A DNA stretch of 11,466 nucleotides. Source: G963674505 sp964575975 (lineage in GTDB: Bacteria > Desulfobacterota > Desulfobacteria > Desulfobacterales > SKZT01). The stretch spans positions 1 through 11,466 of the forward strand of contig CAZNTU010000182.1 of the NCBI GenBank assembly GCA_964575975.1, in the 5' to 3' direction. The stretch's first letter is position 1. Each line of letters opens with the position of its first letter. Position numbers and translations under genes: made by a program. Below are positions 1-6,328 of this stretch, in pieces. The notes under the pieces are model-generated. The model did no database searches. It had not been told where the DNA came from and saw nothing but the letters and a program-made list of their open reading frames with translations.

Positions 1-702
1 TTCTTGCACATGTGAAGAAAGAAGAAATTTCCAACCGAATTTTGTGACAATACCGTTGGGCTCAACCGACAGTCCCGCCCTTCCCCAAGCTCAGTTTCGC
101 TTTACCCGAAATCGAATATCTGGAATTCGATCAGCAAGTGATGGTTCTCGACAAGATTCCGGAAAGAGACAGACCGATTTTTTATTTTATGCAAGAATAC
201 GGAGTCGGGCCGGGAGAGGCAAGAGCCTTGAAAAAAAGATTGCCTGGTCAATGGGGTTGTGGTCATAAAAAGAACCTTTTTCGAAAATACCCTTGAAGAG
301 AGAACCAAGACAAGCCTAGTCAGAAATTACGAAATCACACCTTTTATAAGGAATGTTCTGGATGGCATGGAGCCTCATCTATCGCCGTTTGTTTTTGTTC
401 GAGACGATGGCAAACCGCATACGTCCAAAAACCTGAACAAAATATGGTGCAAGGCCTGCGAAGAGGTTGGCATCAATATCAAAATGTATAATGCGTTCAG
501 GCACAGCTTGGGTTGCCAGCTTCTTGACCAGGGCGAGGACTTGGACCTTGTCCGTCAACAATTGGGTCATACCAAAACCGAGATGACCCTCCGATATGCA
601 AAAAGATCGATTTCCAAACTGACCGACGCCTTGAATAAAAGAAGGGGGCACCGTAATCCCATTCAAAAAGGCCGAATAAAACGGTCGGTAAACAGTTGGT
701 AA
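1..702 (+). pseudogene. tyrosine recombinase (phage/island integrase), C-terminal part, frameshifted
   Basis: Site-specific recombinase catalytic domain, entering from the left edge. Frame 3 (from base 3) gives integrase-like protein with EIEYLEFDQQ and GVGPGEARALK (the Arg-I motif region). Frame 1 then continues with NGVVVIKRTF, ERTKTS, SPFVFV, FRHSLG (second catalytic Arg plus His), LGHTKTEMT (box II His) and RYAKRS (catalytic Tyr). The position three before the second Arg is Asn rather than His; that site varies in this family. The two halves join at a run of seven A's (231-237); six would keep the frame, so there is one extra base. A second lesion is TGA at 45-47. Frame 1 alone opens from a GTG at 259 and would make a 147-residue protein lacking Arg-I, so it cannot be active. 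The gene sits directly beside a tmRNA/tRNA 3'-end copy, its likely target. An assembly error in the A-run is possible, but the separate TGA argues for real decay. Confidence 0.85.
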
Positions 703-759
703 ATCGCAAACCCACGTTCGAATTACCTGCATATCAATAACATGGCTATAGGTGGCTAT

Positions 760-784
760 GGTTCGACTCCCGCCGCCCCCACCA
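760..784 (+). other. attachment-site remnant: 3' end of a tmRNA (ssrA) or tRNA gene
   Basis: The block reads as a T-loop (TTCGACT, 762-768), the 3' strand of a T-stem (CCCGC, 769-773), the 3' strand of an acceptor stem (CGCCCCC, 774-780), then ACCA (781-784). The 5' strand of the T-stem is not complementary beyond the last two G's, and no matching GGGGGCG lies upstream. It is therefore only the 3' end of an RNA gene, as left by integration into that end. The T-stem sequence is the one typical of tmRNA. However, base 778 is C where ssrA normally has T (the G3-U70 pair needed for alanine charging), so a tRNA origin or a decayed copy remains possible. The sequence switches to unrelated bases exactly at GG (760), which marks the likely junction. 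An intact gene is expected to the left, outside the window. Confidence 0.7.
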
Positions 785-1141
785 TCAATTCCAAACAAAT
801 TCAATATGCGACGCGATCATCGGTCTTTTGCGCGGTTGTTTGAATGTTGTTTGGCCTTTTCTTCGGAATCGATTGCTTTTCCCGTTCCTTTTTGAATCTT
901 CCGGCTTGTACGGCAGGCTTTCAGGACCGCCTCTCCGTTGGCTGCAATGACAGGCCGAAGACCTTGCTCGGACTGTACGAAATCTTTCAAGAGGTCGGAG
1001 TTCCGAATCAATTTTCTTCAAATTGGCTTGCGCTGGATTTCATTTGGAGATATATGATATTTGATACGTTTGGATGTTACGCGCAGTTCATGAACTTGTC
1101 TGCTGAGCGGTCATTTTAGTCGAATCGAAAAAGGAGTCGGT
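785..1141. other. 357-base spacer, no convincing gene
   Basis: Apart from the hairpin at 791-854, I see no recognisable gene. A reverse-strand frame at 817-1011 (64 codons from a TTG) has protein-like composition but no clear ribosome binding site, an in-frame stop just upstream, and an end inside the hairpin, so it is at best a remnant. A weak promoter-like pair lies before the next gene: TATGAT at 1053-1058 with TTGCGC at 1028-1033, a 19-base spacer. The spacer is too long for firm belief. Confidence 0.4.
791..858 (+). terminator. large hairpin just after the attachment site, possible RNA-gene terminator
   Basis: CCAAACAAATTCAA (791-804) is complementary to TTGAATGTTGTTTGG (840-854) apart from one extra base. 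The 35-base loop itself contains a CGCG/GCGCG pairing. The hairpin is followed by CCTTTTCTT. It starts seven bases after the CCA end of the tmRNA/tRNA copy. This fits the original terminator of that RNA gene, left on the chromosomal side of the integration junction. The long loop and interrupted T-run keep confidence low. Confidence 0.35.
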
Positions 1142-1843
1142 TTGGAATTCATTTGTTTCGGGAACAGAACTTTTTCATCCTGGATCGGTCGGATAAGCGT
1201 TCGAAAAGAAATCAATTATCAGGATTGCGCCAAAAATCTCAAGGACGTTTTCGCAAAGCTGGATTCCATAGTAAGGGAACTCTCTCTTCACGGCATCGAG
1301 AAAAGAAAGACCGTTGCTATCGACAAAAAACCGGACTACGATTTGCGACCGCGAAGAAACGGGTTCGAGCTAAACTTCGATATCGAAGGAACAAAGAACA
1401 AGGCCTTGTTGTCAGTCGAAATGATTGGAGCGCATATGGCCACGCAAATCCAATTGGACAATAAAGATGCCCGATTCTTGTTCGGAAACACCAAACACTT
1501 GAAATCAAACACTGATTTTGCCGTTTTTGGGGAAAAAGGCCTGTTGGAAAGCGCGGTGCAACACTACGCGAACAACCGGAAGACAGAGCCTTCTTTTGTT
1601 GTCATGGAAGGTTTGTTTAGAACCTTGTATTTGATAGCAATGGAAGCGGACAAGATCGTTGCCGAGCATATCGCCAACGAAATGTGGGAAGCCGGCCGCT
1701 TCAAAGCAGTTGATCCCGATGACGTCGAGATGTTAGAAAGATTTCTGAGTATGTTCACCGCCTCCGTAAGGATCGCGATACTAAAAACCCGGCGGGAAAA
1801 ACGAGAGGAAACAAGATTTACGCTGCCTCCGTCCGACACATAG
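1142..1843 (+). CDS. hypothetical protein, 233 codons
   Basis: I do not recognise this protein. The start is a TTG at 1142, supported by AAGGAG at 1131-1136 with a 5-base gap, a strong and well-placed ribosome binding site; no in-frame ATG is placed as well. The product is soluble-looking, with no signal peptide or membrane segment. Residues about 20-55 (KEINYQDCAKNL, DSIVRELSLHGIEKRK) look helical and charged. The middle (about 70-100) contains beta-like stretches such as GFELNFDIEG and ALLSVEMIGA. The C-terminal third is helical (FVVMEGLFRTLYLIAMEADK, EMLERFLSMF) and ends in a basic patch (KTRREKREETR). It is the first gene on the chromosome side of the integration junction, with no operon partner: the preceding sequence is spacer and 683 bases of spacer follow. 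The clean start and uninterrupted frame suggest a real, probably lineage-restricted gene. Confidence 0.7.
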   Translation: MEFICFGNRTFSSWIGRISVRKEINYQDCAKNLKDVFAKLDSIVRELSLHGIEKRKTVAIDKKPDYDLRPRRNGFELNFDIEGTKNKALLSVEMIGAHMATQIQLDNKDARFLFGNTKHLKSNTDFAVFGEKGLLESAVQHYANNRKTEPSFVVMEGLFRTLYLIAMEADKIVAEHIANEMWEAGRFKAVDPDDVEMLERFLSMFTASVRIAILKTRREKREETRFTLPPSDT

Positions 1844-2526
1844 TAAAAAAGCACTATCAAATTTTTCAGAATTGCTGTTTCGGCAATGGATGTTTGTTGC
1901 CAGACCAAGGAAACAGCAATCTCGCAGTCGCTGGGCACTCTGCCCGGCGGCGACGTCGTGATCTTGGAGACTGGCGGCTTCGGCGAATTAACGCGAAATA
2001 CCACCTTGAGATGGACAGGAGAATCGTAACGCGGTTGCGTCCGATGTTTTGTCAAAAAAGGTGAAAAGTCGCGCTGGACGCAAAACAGGTTAAGAATAGC
2101 CGACCAGACACCCCGGAAACGATGCCGCAGTCCAGACTGCCAAAGACAGGGCAGGCGTTTATGCGAACAGGCGCGGAGGTTCGCGAGGCTTCAAGGCGGG
2201 ATGGCCGATGTTTGCGCGAAACCGTCCCATGCAAAATCAGCGCGTTGGCAATTCCCGCGCCAACGACCGCAACTTTGGCGACAAAAACATACCTGCACCC
2301 CTTCGTGCTCGATCAGGACTCGCGGTCCGGATACAAGTTTGTAGCTTCGGCCGTCGACTTTTTTTCGGTTGCGTCCATACGCTTTATACTTTTTATTCAG
2401 GCGGCTCGGGCTTTATTACGGAAAATCGTCGCCGAATACCTGAAATTCGCGCCTCCTTCGAAACTGCCGCCTGACAAGGTCGCCCGAGAAGTTTTTTGTG
2501 AATTTACGAGAGGCGATAAAGATACT
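1844..2526. other. 683-base spacer with possible gene debris
   Basis: No recognisable gene. A 47-codon frame from ATG 1886 to TAA 2027-2029 encodes a protein-like stretch (SLGTLPGGDVVILETGGFGE) but has no ribosome binding site and no family I can name. The rest is open in more than one frame without good starts, and the part from 2122 joins in frame to the next gene's N-terminus only because stops are absent. It could be decayed coding sequence. No hairpin with a T-run and no convincing promoter was found. Confidence 0.4.
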
Positions 2527-2779
2527 ATGTCGAAAAACCGGTTCGAACCTTTCTCCGACGCGAACAAAACGCTCGAACAACTGATTCTGGAACTTGCCGA
2601 AATGCGGGGCCAAGTGGCCGAACTTCGTCAGGAACTTCTGTAGAAAAGGAACGGCAAAAATTCGAGACGATGCTCAATCAGCTTCCGACGGGAGTGATCT
2701 TCGCAAATCCCCACGGGAAAATCTTGTTCGGCAACCGCAGGATACGGGAAATGTTCGGACCCGGCTATCGCGAATCAAG

Positions 2780-3431
2780 GAGCGTCTCCTGCGCGACGTC
2801 ATGGACAACATGGTCGCGATGATCGGCCTTTTGACCCCGGACGGCGTCCTGACCAGAGCCAACCGAACCGCTCTGCATGCGGCGGACCTAAAACCGGAAG
2901 ACGTGCTTGGCAAGCCTTTTGAAGAAGCCTATTGGTGGGCTTGGTCCACCGAGGTCCAAAAGCGTCTTAAATCGGCCATGGAACGCTGCGCCGCCGGGGA
3001 AGGCAGCCGCTACGACGAAGTGATCCGGGTCGGCGAAAACGAATTCCGGACCATCGACTTCATGCTGGCGCCCATGTTCGGCTCGGACGGGCGGGTCGTT
3101 TATTTAATTCCGTCCGCAACCGACATCACCGAGCGCAAAATGGCCGAAGAAGCGTTGAGGCAAAGCGAGTCCAAATACCGCAGCTTGTTCGAGAATCTGC
3201 CCGTGGGTGTCGGCAGCGGCGATTCGAAAGGACGAACCCTGTCCCTGAATCCCGCCGGCTTGAAGCTGCACGGGCTCGTCTCCTACAGTGTGGAACCCGT
3301 ACGGGACAGTAATGGAAAAATCGATTTGATCGTATATCTGATACAGGAACTGACAGAGCGGAAGAAAGCGGAGGAGACGCTGCAAGAGCGCGAAAGACGA
3401 TTCCGGGAACTGGCCGACAGCATGCCCGCAA
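2780..3431 (+). pseudogene. PAS sensory segment of the decayed hybrid kinase
   Basis: This is the frame-2 portion of the broken kinase; it stays open from 2594 to 3784 but is meaningful only here. It holds a complete PAS domain: ERLLRDVMDNMVAMIGLLTP starts it, LTRANRTALHAADL and GKPFEEAYWW follow, and FMLAPMFGSDGRVVYLIPSA then TDITERKMAEEAL end it (the PAC tail). A second PAS starts at SESKYRSLFENLPVG and is cut short: NPAGLKLHGL runs straight into VSYSVEPVRDSNGKIDLIV, so roughly the central half is missing. A third PAS begins at RERRFRELADSMP and leaves the frame at the extra C near 3425. PAS domains bind small ligands or cofactors such as heme or flavin; the ligand cannot be told from this sequence. 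Confidence 0.75.
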
Positions 3432-3605
3432 CTGGTTTGGACTGCGAATCCGGACGGAAAAGTGGATTATTACAACGAGCGGTAAAAAGACTACCAAGGC
3501 ATCGAGCGAAAAACGGACGGCAGCTTCCGGTGGAGCCCCGTTCTGCATCCGGAGGATCATGGACCCGCGGTTCAGTCGTGGCAACAGGCATACCAAACGG
3601 GAGAG

Positions 3606-4409
3606 ATGTACCAGATCGAACATCGCGTCCAAACTGCGGACGGCGGCTATCGATGGCACTTGAGTCGCGCGATACCGGTTCGCGGCCGCAACGGCGAAAT
3701 CGCGAAATGGTTCGGCGCCGCTACCGATATCGACGACTTGAGGCAAGCCGAGGCGAAGTTGCGCCAGCTGAACGAAACTCTTGAGCAGAAGGTCGCGGAG
3801 CGTACGAAGGTGGCAGAACAACGGTCCAGGCAGCTTCAGGAACTCGCCGTGGAATTGGTCGAGGCCGAGGAGCGGGAGCGACGCCGTATCGCGCGCCTCC
3901 TCCACGACGATATTCAGCAGATGATAGCAGCGGCCAACATGCAATTGCAAGCGGCATCCGAAATGCCCTCGCCCGAACGGATCCTTGGCAGCGTCGGACG
4001 AATCCTACGGGAATCCATCGCGAAAACACGGGGCCTGTCGCACGAACTGAGTCCTCCTGTGCTGTATCGATCCGGACTGGTTGCCAGTTTGGAATGGTTG
4101 GCAAGCCAAATGAAAGACCAATTCGGCCTGGATGTGGTACTTTCCACAAGCGCCGAAAAGCGGTTTGAAAATTCCCGGTTCAAGGTTTTCGTTTTCCGGG
4201 CCGTGCAGGAGTTGCTGTTTAACATTGTCAAGCATGCCGGGGTGAAGAGCGCCCGGATAGACCTTTTGGTATCCAATGGCAACCTCGCGGTCGGCGTGAG
4301 CGATCAAGGCAGGGGGTTCAATCCCGAAATCCTGCGGACGTTCACGGTAAAGACGGGCCTGGGATTGGTGAGCTTGCGCGAACGAGCCAACTTGAGCGCC
4401 AAGGCTTGA
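3606..4409 (+). pseudogene. HisKA_3/HATPase fragment of the decayed hybrid kinase
   Basis: An open frame of 267 codons that could be mistaken for a whole gene. It opens in the middle of a PAS domain (YQIEHRVQTADGGYRWHLSR, ending in FGAATDIDD), and the same frame is readable back to about 3432 through the TAA at 3483. A coiled coil (QAEAKLRQLNETLEQKVAER) leads to the NarL/DesK-type dimerisation box RRRIARLLHDDIQQ, with the phosphorylatable His at bases 3903-3905. The ATPase domain shows the N box (ELLFNIVKHA), G1 (DQGRGFNP) and G2 (GLGLVSLRERA). It then stops after NLSAKA, where the final strand-helix of the domain should continue. ATG 3606 lies inside a PAS domain and is not a natural start. 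Catalytic residues survive, but the missing input and C-terminal parts make function unlikely. Confidence 0.8.
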
Positions 4410-4735
4410 TCCAGTTGGTCGGGAATCACCCGGATATCAAAGTGGTAGGCCAGGCGGCCAACGGTCTGGAAGCTTTGGACCTGGTGCGGCGGCTTAATCC
4501 GGACGTGGTCGTGATGGATGTCGCGATGCCGGAAATGGACGGGGTCGAAGCCACCCGCCGGATCAAGGCGGAGTCGCCGCATGTGCGCGTAATCGGACTG
4601 TCCATGTCCGAGGACCAACAGGTGTCTATGAGAATGCGTCAAGCGGGGGCGGAAGCTTTCCTGAGGAAAACGGCTTCGAAAGCGGAGCTGCTCAAGGTGA
4701 TCTATGGAATGGACCGCTCGGAAGCGCACGATTGA
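4406..4735 (+). pseudogene. receiver-domain fragment of the decayed hybrid kinase
   Basis: This is a REC domain lacking its first strand and helix. The frame is readable from about 4391 (ERQGLIQLVGNHPD) and continues IKVVGQAANG, DVVVMDVAMPEMDG (phospho-acceptor Asp at 4517-4519), VIGLSM (switch Ser) and FLRKT (conserved Lys). The N-terminal acidic pair that binds magnesium is absent, having been lost in the deletion that fused it to the kinase remnant. The two frames overlap here, and the TTG at 4406 is only the first start-like codon. No DNA-binding domain follows: the frame ends soon after KAELLKVIYGM. That length and the context fit a receiver fused to the kinase rather than a separate NarL-type regulator, though a separate regulator that also lost its output domain cannot be excluded. 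Confidence 0.8.
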
Positions 4736-5014
4736 ACAACAAAGCCCTACCACTCCATGCATCTTTCCGACCAACCCGAACTTCGGTAAGTGTTAATATA
4801 TTTCGGAAACGGGGTTTTCCCTTATTGATGAAAACCATAAAAAAATATACGTATTGCCAAGATAGCGTGTCTTAAGTCATGGTCATGCAAACGCTTCGAC
4901 TCCTGCTATCCAAGCGGTCCGATCTTTAAACCGCAAGTTAGGTGAGACGCTTTAAGTGGACGAAAAACCGTTTTCATATTGTATTTCAACCTAAATCCGA
5001 AAGGAACGAAAATC

Positions 5015-5245
5015 ATGAAAGAATTGATAAGAATTATGGTTCAGTCTTTGGTGGAGAATCCGGAAAAAGTGGAGATCGAAGAAATCCCCGGAAACACGAC
5101 GACAGTCTACGAGATCAAGGTCGCCAAACAGGATCTGGGAAAGGTCATCGGCAAGAACGGCCGAACGGCCTCGTCCATGAGAAACATCTTGAACGCCGCC
5201 CATGTCAGGCTGAACAGAAGGGCGGTCCTGGAAATAGTCGAATAA
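5015..5245 (+). CDS. khpA: KH-domain RNA-binding protein KhpA (YlqC family)
   Basis: Small cytoplasmic RNA-binding protein of 76 residues, the usual size for KhpA. A single KH fold covers almost the whole chain: MKELIRIMVQSLVENPEKVE, then a beta segment (TTTVYEIKVA), then the RNA-contacting loop VIGKNGRTA (GxxG at residues 46-49), a helix (MRNILNAAHV) and the last strand (RRAVLEIVE). Known members bind structured RNAs, often together with a partner KH/R3H protein (KhpB/Jag), and affect cell division and small-RNA regulation in Gram-positives. The start is ATG 5015, with AAGGAA at 5001-5006 and an 8-base gap; the frame is open further upstream to 4979 but without a better signal. The gene stands alone, whereas it normally lies between rpsP and rimM. 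It may therefore be a second paralogue or a relocated copy. The frame is intact. Confidence 0.93.
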   Translation: MKELIRIMVQSLVENPEKVEIEEIPGNTTTVYEIKVAKQDLGKVIGKNGRTASSMRNILNAAHVRLNRRAVLEIVE

Positions 5246-5262
5246 ACCGGCAAAAGATTTCG

Positions 5263-5284
5263 AACAAAGCTTCGGGCTTGTTTT
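5263..5284 (+). terminator. probable intrinsic terminator of khpA
   Basis: AACAA-A-GC (5263-5270) pairs with GCTTGTT (5276-5282) with one bulged A and a TTCGG loop, and the 3' arm runs into a short T-run. It begins 18 bases after the khpA stop. The T-run is short (four T's), so termination may be weak. Confidence 0.45.
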
Positions 5285-5698
5285 CAATCGCGGCCGACGC
5301 AAGATTCCCTATGATATGGCATAGGCCTTCGCCTTTTCCGAACGGCTCCGCTAACCTTGCGATCGGCCGCCCCCTCCGTCTATCGGATAGGGCTTGCCCC
5401 CGACGCTCGTCGTCGATCGCTCCGGTCGCTTCGCTTACCGAACCGATCCGGCGCTGCAATTCCGACCTCTCCGCTCCCCTCGGGGCTCCGATGTTTTCCG
5501 AAAAACCAAGTTTGCAGAAACGCCAGCAGCAGATCTATCAAGTTTTGAAAAAAATGAGGTTCGCGCGTTCCACCTGTCCGATTGTTTTTTACAGCCTGTC
5601 AAAAACGCTGACAGAAAACCTTTCCATTTTACATACGGCCAACCTGAACAACCTCGTATTTTCGAGATGCCGCCCGTTTTTCGGGAGAGCTGAGCAAT

Positions 5699-5713
5699 TG
5701 GCACGAAGCTTGC
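5699..5713 (+). promoter_or_regulatory. sigma-54 (RpoN) -24/-12 promoter
   Basis: TTGGCACG-AAGC-TTGCC (5698-5714) matches the sigma-54 consensus TGGCACG-N4-TTGC at every defined base, with GG at 5700-5701 and GC at 5712-5713 in correct spacing. The predicted transcription start is near 5725. No gene starts within 600 bases on this strand before the response regulator at 6329. It therefore serves either that operon through a long leader or an RNA gene. Sigma-54 promoters need an AAA+ activator bound upstream; I could not identify its site. Confidence 0.75.
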
Positions 5714-5725
5714 CAAATGTTGCTT

Positions 5726-5754
5726 GCCGGGAGCTTTTTCCGGCGGGATTTTTT
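5726..5754 (+). terminator. GC hairpin with T-run right after the sigma-54 start site
   Basis: GCCGG (5726-5730) pairs with CCGGC (5740-5744) over a 9-base loop and is followed by GGGA and six T's (5749-5754). The stem is only 5 bp and is separated from the T-run by four bases, so it is a weak terminator at best. Its position at about +1 to +30 of the sigma-54 transcript would give very short RNAs or attenuation. It may also be a stabilising 5' hairpin. Confidence 0.35.
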
Positions 5755-6201
5755 CAAAAGAAAAAATTTCATCGATTGATGAAGAAACACTATTTCATCG
5801 ACTGGTTAAGGCCCATGGAAAAAAAACGGATACATCGCGATTTCGACTTTTCGGTTTCTCTTCTTTTGAAGATCGGAATTTTAATTCCATCGAAGTCAGT
5901 CTTCCACAACCGCTCTTTTCATGCGACAATTCGCATGGGAAACCCTGCCGTCCCAACCCCCCAAACCCTCGCCGGCGGTTGCCGCGCGACAAGCTCTCCG
6001 CCCGTTTCTTTGGGAGTATTCAACTACACCCCCGTGCCCGAAGGGTAGCTTACAATCCTTATATAAGCATGCCGTTCCGGGACCTTCCTGTCCTAAAGGG
6101 AGAAGTGCTTATCGGTCGGGAAGCCCGATTGCGGCTCGATTGAATAACGGCTAATGCCGTTCCAACGGCGTATTTTACCCTTTGCATACGAATGGTTCAA
6201 G

Positions 6202-6260
6202 CTCTGGCTGCAAAGGCGCCAAAACGGAAAACGGTCGGTTTTGCGCCAGAGTTTCGCTCT
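6202..6260 (+). promoter_or_regulatory. leader element with two mutually exclusive hairpins upstream of the REC-CBS gene
   Basis: Segment CTCTGGC-T-GCAAA (6202-6214) can form 12 bp with TTTGCGCCAGAG (6240-6251), one T bulged. Segment GGCGC-C-AAAAC (6215-6225) can instead form 10 bp with GTTTTGCGCC (6238-6247), one C bulged. The two share the 3' strand and cannot coexist. A small hairpin AGAG-TTTCG-CTCT (6248-6260) becomes possible only when the first is open. The element ends about 55 bases before the ribosome binding site of the next gene. This geometry is that of a conformational switch; no ligand-binding class is recognised. Confidence 0.45.
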
Positions 6261-6328
6261 AAAGAGATCCAGCCGGTTCAAAAGCATTTGTCGGCTAAAT
6301 TCAACCCTTTCGACAGGAGGATAAAAAA

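Larger units (their letters stand above)
2527..4735 (+). pseudogene. decayed multi-PAS hybrid histidine kinase with C-terminal receiver domain
   Basis: The remains of one gene for a cytoplasmic sensor kinase can be followed through three frames. It starts at ATG 2527 (MSKNRFEPFSDANK, a coiled-coil-like N-terminus ending LRQELL). Lesions in order: (1) TAG at 2641 with a shift to frame 3, where VEKERQKFETMLNQLPTGV begins a PAS domain; (2) loss of most of that PAS and a shift to frame 2 near 2770; (3) an apparent in-frame deletion in a later PAS near 3276 (LKLHGL joined to VSYSVEPVRD); (4) an extra C in the CCC at 3425-3427, shifting to frame 3; (5) TAA at 3483-3485, where PAS domains of this type usually have Trp (YYNER then stop, KDYQG); (6) a deletion near 4395 that removes the end of the ATPase domain and the start of the receiver. 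With so many independent lesions, sequencing error is not a sufficient explanation. No intact kinase can be made. Confidence 0.85.
5246..6328. other. 1083-base region without a convincing gene, rich in hairpins
   Basis: Several frames are open but none has a good start plus recognisable protein. The best is 5724-6143 (TTG start, stretch ETLFHRLVKAHGKKTDTSRF), which has no ribosome binding site because its start abuts the sigma-54 promoter. The first part (about 5320-5500) is compositionally simple, with repeated CCG/TCG motifs. The second part holds a sigma-54 promoter, a GC hairpin followed by six T's, the palindrome TTCATC-GATT-GATGAA (5768-5783), the distant pair ATAAGCA/TGCTTAT around 6065-6115, and three alternating arms AACGGC (6146-6151), GCCGTT (6156-6161) and AACGGC (6164-6169), of which the middle one can pair with either neighbour. 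Last comes the larger alternative-hairpin element at 6202-6251. It most likely contains a long regulatory leader or one or more small RNAs. Confidence 0.5.

Noticed and set aside
228..240. Programmed -1 frameshift in the integrase at the A-run
   Set aside because: A -1 shift leads to frame 2; the continuation is in frame 1, needing +1 or loss of one A. A TGA upstream also breaks the gene.
844..1119. 91-codon plus-strand frame in the spacer after the attachment site
   Set aside because: No ribosome binding site, starts inside the hairpin, and the composition is unlike a protein.
4824..4850. Promoter-like TTGATG ... TATACG upstream of khpA
   Set aside because: The spacer is only 15 bases and both boxes match weakly in an AT-rich stretch; not enough to call.
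4979..5014. Upstream TTG start for khpA adding 12 residues
   Set aside because: ATG 5015 has a well-spaced AAGGAA and gives the standard family N-terminus; the extension matches nothing in the family.
4942..6048. 368-codon plus-strand frame covering khpA and the spacer
   Set aside because: It overlaps khpA in another frame and its translation is low-complexity, without domains or a binding site at its start.
5724..6143. 139-codon frame right after the sigma-54 promoter
   Set aside because: The TTG start coincides with the predicted transcription start, so there is no room for a binding site; the second half is Pro/Arg-rich noise. Only the first ~60 codons look protein-like, so it is noted as spacer content.
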